Source: Oligoflexales bacterium
GTDB taxonomy: Bacteria > Bdellovibrionota_B > Oligoflexia > Oligoflexales > RGVZ01
Assembly: GCA_947494335.1 (NCBI GenBank)
Contig: CANLUT010000002.1
Coordinates: forward strand, 372,001 to 436,000
Direction of reading: 5' to 3'
DNA: 64,000 nt
Numbering within the stretch: position 1 is the first letter of the stretch; each line of letters starts with the position of its first letter. The notes beneath the pieces are model-generated. The model saw only the letters and a program-made list of their open reading frames with translations. It did no database searches and was not told where the DNA came from. The position numbers and the translations under genes were made by a program. Below are positions 1 to 8,707 of the stretch, in pieces.

Positions 1-397
1 GGGCCGGCTTTAATCGTTTTTCTGATTTCTTTAGCACTGGGCCTACTCTGATGGCGATGGATAGCTCTTCTATGCGAAGGCTTGCAGACGTTCCGGGACC
101 GATTTCGAAAATCTTGCGACTTGGTTTTGCCGCTTGTAACACATAAGAGCCTCTGCTATTGGCAATAACACCGTTCCATGCCACGTTTGGATTTAGGATC
201 AGTCCGGACTTTGTATTTTGAATAATTTCTAATTGATCCCACCGCGGCCACACCACGGATCTGATATTCGAAAACCAGCCCTTACCGGCCGTCACACCGC
301 GAGCCCTAGATAGAGGCCTAGAGTAAGAACCAAGCTCTGCGCCGCCCCAGAAGACAGTTACCTGAAGAAAGTTTTTGCGATCTTTTTGCGAGGTCAT
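1..397 (-). CDS. AgmX/TonB-like motor-associated protein, N-terminal part (runs off window)
   Basis: The frame is open from an ATG at 395-397 to the window edge, giving 132 residues of an incomplete protein. It starts 18 bases after the second ExbD-like gene and is the fourth member of that run. The visible part has no signal peptide. It reads like a compact beta-rich domain of FHA type, with Val/Ile-Thr-Val-Phe-Trp near the start and Gly-rich turns. In myxobacteria and relatives, genes in this position after MotA/TolQ- and ExbD-type genes encode AgmX-like proteins with a C-terminal TonB-like domain. That assignment rests on context; the diagnostic C-terminus lies outside the window. Confidence 0.6.
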   Translation of the reverse strand, partial: MTSQKDRKNFLQVTVFWGGAELGSYSRPLSRARGVTAGKGWFSNIRSVVWPRWDQLEIIQNTKSGLILNPNVAWNGVIANSRGSYVLQAAKPSRKIFEIGPGTSASLRIEELSIAIRVGPVLKKSEKRLKPA

Positions 398-415
398 ATT
401 CTATTGCTCCAGAGC

Positions 416-934
416 CTATCGCAGAATCCGTGTCTCAAATCCATATTTTGTAAATCCCGCCTCTGCAAGTGCGTAAATAACTGGGCGAATATGATGGAAG
501 TTCAGGTGTTGATCGACCGAGAGCGCGACGATGGTGTCGTTCTTTGTGATCTGACCTTTTAAGATCGATTTTTCAACGACGTCTCTAGCGGCCAACGTGA
601 GATAATCGCGAAGAGGGCGAAGTTGGTCTTGAGAGGGACCTGAAAGAGACCATGAAAAGGTTAGACCATTAGTCGTCCTAACGACAATCTGTTCTTTCTT
701 AGTCCCAATACTTAGCCAAACACCTGAGTGATTCGAAATATCTGTCTGATGTTCAAGTGGACTGGCTACCCCAAATAGCCGTGTAGATAGTTCCAAGTTG
801 GTATAAATAGTGAGTACCGTTACGGCCATAAAAGGTATAATCAACGTATAGATTTTGAACGAGCCATCGTCGAATAGCCTTTCCTTTTGCCGCAAAAATG
901 CAGATATGGCTTTGCCGAGCTTGTGAGTCCTCAT
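416..934 (-). CDS. ExbD/TolR-like biopolymer transport protein (second copy)
   Basis: This 172-residue protein has a short basic cytoplasmic N-terminus, one membrane helix at about residues 28-48 (phenylalanine/isoleucine/valine-rich) and a periplasmic domain, the ExbD/TolR layout. ExbD proteins form the inner core of proton-driven ExbB/TolQ/MotA-type motors. The segment near residues 115-140 (Thr-Ile-Val-Ala-Leu-Ser-Val-Asp) matches the family pattern in which a beta strand ends in an Asp. Its start codon shares bases with the upstream ExbD-like stop codon (ATGA at 931-934), so translation is probably coupled. The helix lacks an obvious Asp at the usual proton-site position, so it may be a structural partner of the first copy. 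Family call good, partner assignment inferred. Confidence 0.7.
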   Translation of the reverse strand: MRTHKLGKAISAFLRQKERLFDDGSFKIYTLIIPFMAVTVLTIYTNLELSTRLFGVASPLEHQTDISNHSGVWLSIGTKKEQIVVRTTNGLTFSWSLSGPSQDQLRPLRDYLTLAARDVVEKSILKGQITKNDTIVALSVDQHLNFHHIRPVIYALAEAGFTKYGFETRILR

Positions 935-1500
935 AAAAGACCTCCGCCGATCATCACGTGGCTAAATTTTTTCGCCCTCTTTAGAGATTCGACGACACCT
1001 GCAACGACAGCTACAGGGACCTCCGGATCCGGCACGACAACAACAAGCCCGTCAGATCGAATAGACCTCTTTCTCGTTCGTTCTTCGGACCACTGCTCCA
1101 CTTGACGAAGTAAGCTATCAGTCTGAGGCGAGCCAGAAATATGTGGGATGATAAATTTATTTCGAACATCGTCGCGTTCGTTGGAAAATGAATTCATATC
1201 GCCAAAAATCATTTCACTTGTTGTTATGCCAATGGCCAGCGTCTGCGGACTTATGGTGTTCGCAGTGGTTTCCCTTAATGTGTGGAGCCCCTTGTCTTCA
1301 ATGGGAAACTGGGCCACAGGGATGTCAAGAGAGATGATTCCGTACACTCCGCCTACAGAAATAACTCGGATTGAATAGGATAAGAAAAGTAGTAAACCGC
1401 AAACAGCAAGTGTCAGCAGCACCGACTCGTTAATGATCGATTCAGATAATCTCTTCTTCGTCCTTGATATTTTGGACGACAGCGTCTGCGACGTTTGCAT
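931..1500 (-). CDS. ExbD/TolR-like biopolymer transport protein (first copy)
   Basis: I chose the ATG at 1498-1500, giving 189 residues. A longer frame back to 1641 lies wholly inside the ExbB-like gene and translates to low-complexity, non-family sequence. The protein has a basic N-terminus, one membrane helix at about residues 24-44, and a periplasmic domain containing the strand Gly-Leu-Val-Val-Val-Val-Pro-Asp near residues 152-159, typical of ExbD/TolR. The coding start overlaps the end of the ExbB-like gene by 59 bases and the stop overlaps the next ExbD-like start in an ATGA, so the three genes form a tightly coupled operon. The pair probably makes a heteromeric ExbD core as in AglS/AglV. 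This is family-level inference. Confidence 0.7.
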   Translation of the reverse strand: MQTSQTLSSKISRTKKRLSESIINESVLLTLAVCGLLLFLSYSIRVISVGGVYGIISLDIPVAQFPIEDKGLHTLRETTANTISPQTLAIGITTSEMIFGDMNSFSNERDDVRNKFIIPHISGSPQTDSLLRQVEQWSEERTRKRSIRSDGLVVVVPDPEVPVAVVAGVVESLKRAKKFSHVMIGGGLL

Positions 1501-2251
1501 CCGATGGTGCTCCTTGCGTTGTGGCGATAGGCTGGGCTGCCAGTGCTGGTTCTGCTGGACTTGATACTGGCATCTGCATGTGCATTTGCATCGGCTCTGC
1601 CATGGCGACTGGCATGACGCTAGCCACCTCGGCAGGTACAAGTATGTTGCCTAAAACGGTCACGCCGTAGTGCATTTTTTCCGTAAGTCGGATTGCCATT
1701 CCTTTCACGAGATAATAGCCAACCAGAATGAGCATACTCAAAAGCACACCGAAAGCGGCCGGATTAAGTGACCTAGCCACTTCACTACCAAGACTTGCCT
1801 GCTTTTGAGCCGTATCAAGTACACTGACGGCGTGAAATGTATTCCAAAGAGAGTCGATGGCGCCAAGGATACCGGTTAACATAATGAGCGTTGATAGAGC
1901 TACGAGTGCTCCGACGCGAGCTTCGATGCGTGGGAGAAAATCTATGGTCTCCTCTTCAATAGTGCCGCGAATTGTTGTTGGATCAACTTCGGCTGCTTCA
2001 AGCGCGCGACGAGCAATTCCAGGCAAGGAGGTGCTGCTGACGCTTTTGCAAAAACTAAGGGCTCGACTGGTATCTTCGCTGGAGAGAAGCTTCTTAAGAT
2101 TTGTTAAAAACTTATTGAAGTCGATATGATAAACGAGCTGCAGCATTATAATTCGTTCAAACGTAATGGCCGTCGCCACAAATCCTAAAAAAAGCATCAG
2201 TGTCAGATAGCCATTGCCACGCTGAAAACTGGCTGCAATTTCTCCAAACAT
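1442..2251 (-). CDS. MotA/TolQ/ExbB-type proton channel protein
   Basis: I chose the ATG at 2249-2251 because a strong ribosome-binding site (AGGGAGG) lies 4-5 bases upstream; a start at 2338 would add 29 residues with no such site. The 269-residue protein has a membrane helix at about residues 13-35, a cytoplasmic loop containing 'PGIARRALEAAE', then two helices near 110-130 and 160-185. That is the ExbB/TolQ topology, and Gly-Ala-Leu-Val-Ala-Leu-Ser-Thr to Leu-Thr-Gly-Ile-Leu-Gly-Ala resembles the family core. It should form the stator channel driving the ExbD partners downstream. The C-terminal tail (about 190-269) is unusual: Ala/Pro-rich with a Met-His-rich stretch (PMQMHMQMP). Confidence 0.8.
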   Translation of the reverse strand: MFGEIAASFQRGNGYLTLMLFLGFVATAITFERIIMLQLVYHIDFNKFLTNLKKLLSSEDTSRALSFCKSVSSTSLPGIARRALEAAEVDPTTIRGTIEEETIDFLPRIEARVGALVALSTLIMLTGILGAIDSLWNTFHAVSVLDTAQKQASLGSEVARSLNPAAFGVLLSMLILVGYYLVKGMAIRLTEKMHYGVTVLGNILVPAEVASVMPVAMAEPMQMHMQMPVSSPAEPALAAQPIATTQGAPSDANVADAVVQNIKDEEEII

Positions 2252-2387
2252 CAAGCCTCCCTGTCGTCGAGATCGAACTCGATAAATATTTCCTAATTCA
2301 ATTGTAGCCTTAGGTAGGAATAAGAACAAAAATCTCAATCATAGAGTGAACGACAAAAAACGTAAGATTATTCAGTGAAATTAGATG

Positions 2388-3926
2388 TTAATTGCCAGAA
2401 TCATCGGGGGGTGGGGATTTTTTCTGAGTGCTTGTTTTCTGGGTTAAACGTCCTGAGCTCCATGCCTTGGTAAAAGCATTAACAACATCGGGATCAAAAA
2501 GCTCTTTTTCACTAACGAGACGATCAACAGCGTCACTCTCGTCAAGAAATCCGCTGTAGGAGCGACCGCTTACCATGGCATCAAATACATCAGCAACCGC
2601 TACGATTCTCCCGAAAAAAGGAATATCTTCGCCGGCAAGGCCATCTGGATAGCCAGAGCCGTCCCACTTTTCATGATGATATTTAATTCCTGAAATAAAA
2701 CGTTTTACGTTCGGCAGGTGCGAAACAATATTTGCGCCGATCACTGGATGCTGCTTCATCTCTTCGTACTCATCCGGATTTAATAGTGCCGCTTTCCTCA
2801 GGATCGCATCGGGGATTCCAATTTTGCCAATATCATGACAAAGTGCGCTCATGAGCAGGAGCTTTTTGACCTCCCGATCAAGATTCATTTCCTCAGCAAT
2901 AGCCATCGAGTAGCGGCTAACTCTTTCAGAATGCCCATGGGTATAAGTATCCTTTGCCTCCAATGTCGCAATCATAGCTTCAATCATGCCAACACTGTAA
3001 TTATCCAAATCCTGACGAAGGGAAAAAGCGTCAATCGATGGAGCAGCCCTTTCAAGTAAAAATCGAATAGCATCCGTTGAGGACGGCGGCGCGCCAGCCG
3101 CAATGTTGTCGACCTCAAAGTGCACCAAGCATAGAAGGTCTCCTTGGTGCAGCATCGGTAGTATAAATCTATGGCGAGCGACATGGGTTGTCCCTGATGT
3201 CTGAGGGCTTAAAATGACACCCTGTTTGCGCGCAATAACGCCTTCAATGGCTCTTTTGGAAAAAAAGAATTTCGATTGTTTTCCGGTATGCCTTGATGAA
3301 ACGGGTATAAGCTTTCGACTGGCGCGGCTCCAGAGAAATATTACCGAACGAGAAACGTCTGGGTAAAGAAAGTGAATGCTCTTCAAGACGCTGGCGCAGC
3401 ATTCTTTGAGTCCGTCCGTCGCTATAATATTTGAGTGAGCGTCAAATATCTTTGATAAAACCTCAGCGCCTAGTGCTTGAGTACTGAGCTCCAAATCTGA
3501 CCCAAGACGTCTTGCTTGAGCGGAGCCCTCGCCGTCTTGCAGCGCAGAAATTTCAATAGGTCCGCTGATTTCATCAAAGTCAGCGCCGATTGCCATGTGA
3601 TCTAGATCCAGAAGTTCGGTGGCTAAATCGATCTGGGCCTCTGGTGTGAGAAAAACTATTTCAGTGTCACCAACAAGAATCTTATCGCCGCTATTGATCA
3701 CGGAGTTAATAACTTTGTCACCATTGAGCCATGTGCCATTTTTGCTATCAAGATCCTCTAGAATATAGAGCTGATCTCGCTTTTTTATTCGTGCGTGATA
3801 TCGACTAACCCGTCCATCATCTATGGGAATAATGGATCCTGCGTCTCGGCCGATCGTCGCAGGCCAGTGGACTATGGTTATACGTCGGCCAGCTTGCTGG
3901 CCCCTTGTGATAATCGCTATTGCCAC
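2388..3926 (-). CDS. FHA-GAF-HD-GYP signalling protein
   Basis: This 512-residue cytoplasmic protein starts at a GTG. Residues about 1-95 are an FHA phosphothreonine-binding domain with Gly-Arg-Asp (26-28), Ser-Arg-Tyr-His (41-44) and Asn-Gly (63-64). Residues about 150-300 resemble a GAF sensor domain. Residues about 315-490 are an HD-GYP domain with His-Asp (364-365) in CHDIGK, later His residues and the GYP triad at 425-427, so cyclic-di-GMP hydrolysis to pGpG or GMP is likely. The FHA domain suggests recruitment by a Ser/Thr kinase or a phosphorylated partner. It lies 136 bases upstream of the ExbB/ExbD motor genes on the same strand, so it may control that motor; this link is inference. 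Confidence 0.85.
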   Translation of the reverse strand: MAIAIITRGQQAGRRITIVHWPATIGRDAGSIIPIDDGRVSRYHARIKKRDQLYILEDLDSKNGTWLNGDKVINSVINSGDKILVGDTEIVFLTPEAQIDLATELLDLDHMAIGADFDEISGPIEISALQDGEGSAQARRLGSDLELSTQALGAEVLSKIFDAHSNIIATDGLKECCASVLKSIHFLYPDVSRSVIFLWSRASRKLIPVSSRHTGKQSKFFFSKRAIEGVIARKQGVILSPQTSGTTHVARHRFILPMLHQGDLLCLVHFEVDNIAAGAPPSSTDAIRFLLERAAPSIDAFSLRQDLDNYSVGMIEAMIATLEAKDTYTHGHSERVSRYSMAIAEEMNLDREVKKLLLMSALCHDIGKIGIPDAILRKAALLNPDEYEEMKQHPVIGANIVSHLPNVKRFISGIKYHHEKWDGSGYPDGLAGEDIPFFGRIVAVADVFDAMVSGRSYSGFLDESDAVDRLVSEKELFDPDVVNAFTKAWSSGRLTQKTSTQKKSPPPDDSGN

Positions 3927-4116
3927 GAGTTAGCTACCGATAAGATCCCAGAATTGTTAATAATGAAGAGATAGTTGTTCAAATGATAAAACCTCAGACT
4001 ATGGTTAAAGTCCTGTTCGGGTGATTTAGAAAAAAATTTAGTTATATGCTGCGCGGTCTCAAGAAGTGGAAAAAAGTACCGAAAAACCTCTCACAGTCTT
4101 TTGGTGAGGATTAATT

Positions 4117-4572
4117 GTGAAAGCTTTATTGATTTTTTTTCTTGCGCTTGGATTGTCTGTAGCGGGCAGAACCTCATTAGCTAGCCCCGGTATGGCCAAA
4201 GACGGTGCAAAGGTATTCATTATCGAATCAAAGGAAAAACCGGCAAAGGTACTTCCTGCGGCGAAAGCTTCCGAGGGTGAGGGTGTTATGATGCGGATGC
4301 CAAATCTGGATGCGCAGTCCGTATTGAGTGTGCCGAGCGAACCCGCCAAAAAATCGTCAACAAAGCAGATCTCTGATAAACGGATGAAATCCCGTGCAAA
4401 GTCAGAAAAGAAGTTTGAACGAAGCTCAATCAAATTTACCCGTGCCAAAATTCAAGGCGCACTTCGTATGCCGCGCGTAAATTTTACAAGAGTCGGTCCA
4501 GCGGTTGATATAAGAGAGGAAATGCCTGATCTCGATTTCAATTCTAAGACTTTGACAGATAGCGGCTTTTGA
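4117..4572 (+). CDS. small exported protein of unknown function
   Basis: I do not recognise this 151-residue protein. The GTG start at 4117 has a GAGG ribosome-binding site seven bases upstream. The N-terminus is a clear signal peptide (Lys, then a Leu/Phe-rich core, then Ala-Ser-style cleavage sequence near residue 22). The mature part is basic and low in complexity, rich in Lys, Ser, Ala and Met-Pro pairs, with two similar 'RMP..D/N' motifs, and no predicted globular domain that I can see. It is probably periplasmic. The PAP2 phosphatase gene follows in about 53 bases and may be cotranscribed. Confidence 0.65.
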   Translation: MKALLIFFLALGLSVAGRTSLASPGMAKDGAKVFIIESKEKPAKVLPAAKASEGEGVMMRMPNLDAQSVLSVPSEPAKKSSTKQISDKRMKSRAKSEKKFERSSIKFTRAKIQGALRMPRVNFTRVGPAVDIREEMPDLDFNSKTLTDSGF

Positions 4573-4625
4573 ATTTTAGGAATTTATGAGAGTCTGTAAT
4601 CTACGATTTGAAGGCGGAGCTCGTC

Positions 4626-5207
4626 GTGGAATTAGAGATTTATCTTTTTCGCTTTATTAATGATCTCTCCCATCAGTTGATCATACTGGATCAGTTGATG
4701 AAAAACTTAAGCCTTCCTCATGTGTGGGTGTTTGTTGCGATGGTCTTATTTGTCTTTGGTCTAAGGACAAAAGACGGCAGGCTCTTAGGAGCACTTTTGT
4801 CAGCACTGATTGCACTTGCCATCACGGATCTTATATCATTTGAAGTCATCAAGCCTCTGATCGCCAGAGAGCGACCTTGTTGGCTTTTAGCCAATGTAAA
4901 ACTATTTGATGGCCGATGTGGAGGCAGTTATGGATTTACATCGAATCACGCCGCAAACGCATTTGCGGTGTGGACCATTAGCGGGAAAACCTACGGATGG
5001 CGGTCCCTTCAGGCTCAGATCGTGCTTATTTTGGCCACAGCCATTTGTATAAGTCGAATTTACCTAGGCGTTCATTTTGTTGGCGATGTTGTTGGCGGAG
5101 CCATTCTTGGATTCTCCGTAGCTTCATCTTTATGGGCATTAGGTCTAAGCAAGATCAGTCGTCGTTTTACCAATCTTGCTAAGAAATCACCTGACTCAGC
5201 TCAGTAA
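4626..5207 (+). CDS. PAP2-superfamily membrane phosphatase
   Basis: A polytopic membrane protein with the three phosphatase motifs of the PAP2 (phosphatidic-acid phosphatase type 2) family: KPLIARERP, then Thr-Ser-Asn-His (in place of the usual PSGH), then SRIYLGVHFVGD. Such enzymes remove phosphate from lipid phosphates such as undecaprenyl pyrophosphate, phosphatidate or phosphatidylglycerol phosphate on the outer face of the inner membrane. I prefer the GTG at 4626 (193 residues) because GGAG lies six bases before it; a TTG at 4608 is in frame but has no ribosome site. About five membrane helices are visible. The substrate cannot be read from the sequence. Confidence 0.85.
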   Translation: MELEIYLFRFINDLSHQLIILDQLMKNLSLPHVWVFVAMVLFVFGLRTKDGRLLGALLSALIALAITDLISFEVIKPLIARERPCWLLANVKLFDGRCGGSYGFTSNHAANAFAVWTISGKTYGWRSLQAQIVLILATAICISRIYLGVHFVGDVVGGAILGFSVASSLWALGLSKISRRFTNLAKKSPDSAQ

Positions 5208-5209
5208 AG

Positions 5210-7345
5210 TTACGCTTCGTCGGCAAAGTAGCGATCACCGCGCTCAGCCATTTCGACGAGTGACTTTGCTGGTTTGAAGCGGGAACCATACTTACTCTCG
5301 AGGCGGCGCATTCTCTCCACGATGTTGCGAAGCCCCTGCGCGTCCATATATTTAAACGGTCCGCCCAGAAAGGGCGGGAACCCAACTCCAAAAACGCTGC
5401 CAATATCTCCCTCATAAGGCGATGGTAGGACCTTGTCTTCGAGACATAGAATCGATTCATTAATGTAACCAAGAACGCATCGATCAATTAGCTCGTCTCT
5501 GTTGAGGCTTCTTGATGGTGTGACCTTGATCAGCGAATAAATTTCCTCGTCTACGGATCCCCGCTTCCCATTCTCATAATGGTAAAATCCTTTACCATTT
5601 TTACGGCCTAGGCGTCCGCTTTCTGCAATTGGCTTAAACTGATCCGGTGTTTTAAAACGGTCTGGCCATGCAGCTTCCATGGTTTTGAGAACATGCATGC
5701 CAATGTCAAGGCCAACTTCATCAATCAAAGTGATAGGTCCAACCGGCCATCCAAACTCTGTTAGGGTGTCATCGAGATAGTCAATCGCAACACCCTCGCC
5801 AAGCATCATGGAGGCTTCGGCAAGGTAAAAAGACAGCGCACGGTTTACATAAAATCCAGGGCTATCTTTGACGATAATGATCGTTTTACCCATTTGATTT
5901 CCGAGCTCTACAATTCTAGCAACTGCCCAAGGGGCTGTCTTTTCAGCAACAACGACCTCAAGAAGTGGCATTTTCTCAACGGGAGAGAAAAAATGCATTC
6001 CTACGACCCGCTCTGGGGACGCAGACTTTTCAGCGATACTTTTTAGCGGGAGAGCTGAGGTGTTTGATGCAAAAATCCAATCTTTTTGACAGCCGCTTTC
6101 AAGTCCAGCGAGGATTTTCTGTTTTAGACTAATCTCCTCAAATACAGATTCGATGACGACGTCGAGCTGATTAAATCCGGTTGGCGCAAGTTGGGGGCAA
6201 ATCTGTGCCAATTTGCTGTCTGCTTGAAATGATTTAAGACGCCTTCTTTTGACCTTCTTATAAATAAAATCACGCGCACTTTTCATCAGGCGCCCGAGGG
6301 CGTCCTTGTTAGGATCGCTCACAGAAACCCGAACGTCCCGGTCAGCAAGCACAGTGGTTATGCCTGCGCCCATGAACCCGCCACCGATAACGCCTACGGA
6401 GGACACTTTTAAGCCGTTTGGAAATCGCTCTTTCCCAGAATCTTTATAGGGATGCTTCTTAATAGCATTCGACGCGTGGAAAAGGTGGACAAGTGATTTA
6501 GATTCCGACGTTTGCGTCAGGTCTCCAAAATGCTTAGCCTCAAGAGCCAAACCTTTTTCAAGACTCATTTCAAAACCAGAAAAAACGGCATCAAGTGCCT
6601 TGTAGGATGCCGGATAAAATCCCTTAGTTTTTTCGGTGACCGCTTCTTTGGCCTTGATCGCCATAATTTTACGACCGACCAAGTTGCCTTCAAGCGCAAT
6701 TTGCGCCAACGCTTTCTTTGGCACGAGCCCAGCGGGGCGTTTTTGAGCGGCAAGCTTTTTTGCCTCTCTAAGTAAAATGTTTTGGTGAACACATGCATCG
6801 ACAAGGCCCATTTTGACCGCCTTGTTTCCGTCAACACGCTTTCCAGTGAGAATCATGTCGAGTGCAGTAGCGATTCCGATGAGGCGCGGCAGTCTTTGTG
6901 TCCCACCCGCACCTGGAATGAAGCCAAGTTGGATTTCGGGAAGACCTAATTTTGTCTTTTCGTCAGATGTTGCGATGCGCCAAGAACATGCCAATGCCAG
7001 TTCAAGACCTCCGCCAAGGCAGGCACCATGAATGGCCGCAACAGTTGGTTTGCCTAGTTTTGAGAATCGATGCAGGATTTCTTGCATCGCCAACGAACCT
7101 TGCTCTGCGTCCTTTGCAGACTTAAATTTTGCGATGTCTTCGATATCAGCGCCAGCTATGAACTGGTCTTTTTTTCCGCTGATAAATACAACGCCAGAAA
7201 TATCATTATCTTCAGCCAATTGATTTAAGACATGATTTAACTCGCGCAGCACCACTTCGCCAAGCGTGTTGGCCTCCTTGTCTGTGCGTTCAAATGTTAC
7301 GATGGCTATTTTGTCTTCTTTTGTAACTTTATAAAAGTGAGTCAT
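5210..7345 (-). CDS. fadJ: fatty-acid oxidation complex alpha subunit (enoyl-CoA hydratase / 3-hydroxyacyl-CoA dehydrogenase)
   Basis: This 711-residue protein has the two-part FadB/FadJ layout and about FadJ's usual length. Residues about 1-190 are a crotonase domain with the oxyanion-hole segment IHGACLGGGLELA. From about 315 there is an NAD-binding fold with GVIGGGFMGAGI, followed by GMHFFSPVEKMPLLEVV, the 3-hydroxyacyl-CoA dehydrogenase signature. It hydrates enoyl-CoA and oxidises the 3-hydroxyacyl-CoA in beta-oxidation. The start has GAGGA nine bases upstream. The thiolase partner gene ends 17 bases upstream, as in fadIJ operons. It converges tail-to-tail with the PAP2 gene, with only two bases between. 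Confidence 0.93.
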   Translation of the reverse strand: MTHFYKVTKEDKIAIVTFERTDKEANTLGEVVLRELNHVLNQLAEDNDISGVVFISGKKDQFIAGADIEDIAKFKSAKDAEQGSLAMQEILHRFSKLGKPTVAAIHGACLGGGLELALACSWRIATSDEKTKLGLPEIQLGFIPGAGGTQRLPRLIGIATALDMILTGKRVDGNKAVKMGLVDACVHQNILLREAKKLAAQKRPAGLVPKKALAQIALEGNLVGRKIMAIKAKEAVTEKTKGFYPASYKALDAVFSGFEMSLEKGLALEAKHFGDLTQTSESKSLVHLFHASNAIKKHPYKDSGKERFPNGLKVSSVGVIGGGFMGAGITTVLADRDVRVSVSDPNKDALGRLMKSARDFIYKKVKRRRLKSFQADSKLAQICPQLAPTGFNQLDVVIESVFEEISLKQKILAGLESGCQKDWIFASNTSALPLKSIAEKSASPERVVGMHFFSPVEKMPLLEVVVAEKTAPWAVARIVELGNQMGKTIIIVKDSPGFYVNRALSFYLAEASMMLGEGVAIDYLDDTLTEFGWPVGPITLIDEVGLDIGMHVLKTMEAAWPDRFKTPDQFKPIAESGRLGRKNGKGFYHYENGKRGSVDEEIYSLIKVTPSRSLNRDELIDRCVLGYINESILCLEDKVLPSPYEGDIGSVFGVGFPPFLGGPFKYMDAQGLRNIVERMRRLESKYGSRFKPAKSLVEMAERGDRYFADEA

Positions 7346-7362
7346 TAGGTCTATTCCTCAGA

Positions 7363-8685
7363 TCAAATTCGTTCAAGTAGCATGGCACCGGCCATCCCGC
7401 CTGCAGCACAGATAGCAATCACGCCAAGATTTTTGTCTTTACGGACTAGCGAATTGGCCAGCGTCATCGCCAGTCGCGCACCTGTTGCTCCAAAGGGGTG
7501 TCCAATTGCAAGAGCACCGCCGTTTACGTTTAGCTTGTCTTCTGGAATCGCACCAAACGCTTTAGTTAGGCCAAGATATTTTTGACAATACTCAGCAGAG
7601 TCCATTGATTTAAGGCAGCTCAAAACCTGTGCTGCGAATGCTTCATGAATTTCAAAAAGATCAATGTCTTTAATTTCAAGACCATTTCGTCTAAGAAGAT
7701 GCGGTATCGCTATAGCAGGTCCAATGAGAAGCTGGTCATGGGGATCAACACCTACAAAGACAACATCTCGGATCAGGGCCTTTGTCTTTAGTCCTGCTGA
7801 TCGCGCAAAGGCTTCATCTGCAATGAGGCAAGCCGCACTCCCGTCTGTCAGGGCCGACGCATTCCCAGCGGTGATGGTTCCATACTTCTTGTCAAATGCA
7901 GGGCGGATTTTTGCGAGAGCATCAATGGTCGTGTCGCCACGTATAATGTTGTCTTTATCCACACACGCTTGGTATTTTGGCGGCGCCCAGACGGGGATGA
8001 TTTCCTCCGCAAATATGCCAGCTTCCTGTGCAGCAGCAGCTCGAAGGTGAGACCTGACTGCAAACTTGTCCTGCTCTTCTCTAGAGATATTATTTTTCTT
8101 GGCCATGATCTCTGAGTGTTCGCCCATGGTTAGGCCAGTTAATGGCTCGCTAACACTGGGGGGCTTTGGAACCCAAGCGCCTGCAGAAAACTCGGAGAGC
8201 AATGCGATTCTTTGAGCCGGTGATTTAGCTTTATTTAATTTCACAAGAAACCGGCGCGCTTCTTTAGAGTAGACGATGGGAGCGTCACTTAGGCATTCAA
8301 CGCCGCCTGCGATAATGGCTTGACTGTGACCTGCCATAATTGAGCGTGCGGCATCGGCGATCGTTTGCATGGAGCTAGTACATGCTCGGTTGAGGCTATA
8401 TCCGTGAATGTGCGAAGGGAGTCCGAGATTGATGATGGCGTCTCTCGCCACATTGCCATTTTTTGTTTGCGGGGCGACAACGCCACACGTGATTTCATCC
8501 AGATCCTCAGGATTTATTCCAGACTTTTGAATGAGTCCAGTAACGTTTCTGCTGTAAAGTTCAAGCGTGTCACACTCTTCAAAGGCGCTGAACGATTTCA
8601 CAAACGCTGTTCGCGCACCTTCTACAAATACTGGTCGCTTGTTGCCTGGCTTACTGGTGCGTGCGTACTTGCTCACCAATGTCAT
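7363..8685 (-). CDS. fadI: acetyl-CoA acyltransferase (3-ketoacyl-CoA thiolase)
   Basis: A 440-residue thiolase close in length to FadI. Visible catalytic parts are the nucleophilic Cys in NRACTSSMQ (about residue 102), the His in the GGALAIGHPFGATGAR segment near 395, and the second Cys in CAAGGMAGA near the C-terminus. It cleaves 3-ketoacyl-CoA with CoA to acetyl-CoA and a shortened acyl-CoA, acting with the FadJ-type subunit encoded just downstream. The start ATG has an AAGGAG site at good spacing. A PilZ-domain gene precedes it by 22 bases on the same strand, so the three probably share a transcript. Confidence 0.93.
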   Translation of the reverse strand: MTLVSKYARTSKPGNKRPVFVEGARTAFVKSFSAFEECDTLELYSRNVTGLIQKSGINPEDLDEITCGVVAPQTKNGNVARDAIINLGLPSHIHGYSLNRACTSSMQTIADAARSIMAGHSQAIIAGGVECLSDAPIVYSKEARRFLVKLNKAKSPAQRIALLSEFSAGAWVPKPPSVSEPLTGLTMGEHSEIMAKKNNISREEQDKFAVRSHLRAAAAQEAGIFAEEIIPVWAPPKYQACVDKDNIIRGDTTIDALAKIRPAFDKKYGTITAGNASALTDGSAACLIADEAFARSAGLKTKALIRDVVFVGVDPHDQLLIGPAIAIPHLLRRNGLEIKDIDLFEIHEAFAAQVLSCLKSMDSAEYCQKYLGLTKAFGAIPEDKLNVNGGALAIGHPFGATGARLAMTLANSLVRKDKNLGVIAICAAGGMAGAMLLERI

Positions 8686-8707
8686 AAGTTACTCCTTCGA
8701 TAGATCT

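Noticed and set aside
1501-1641. Upstream extension of the first ExbD-like gene to 1641
   Set aside because: The extra 47 residues lie inside the ExbB-like gene and are Cys/Gln/Trp-rich, unlike any ExbD; the ATG at 1500 gives the usual layout.
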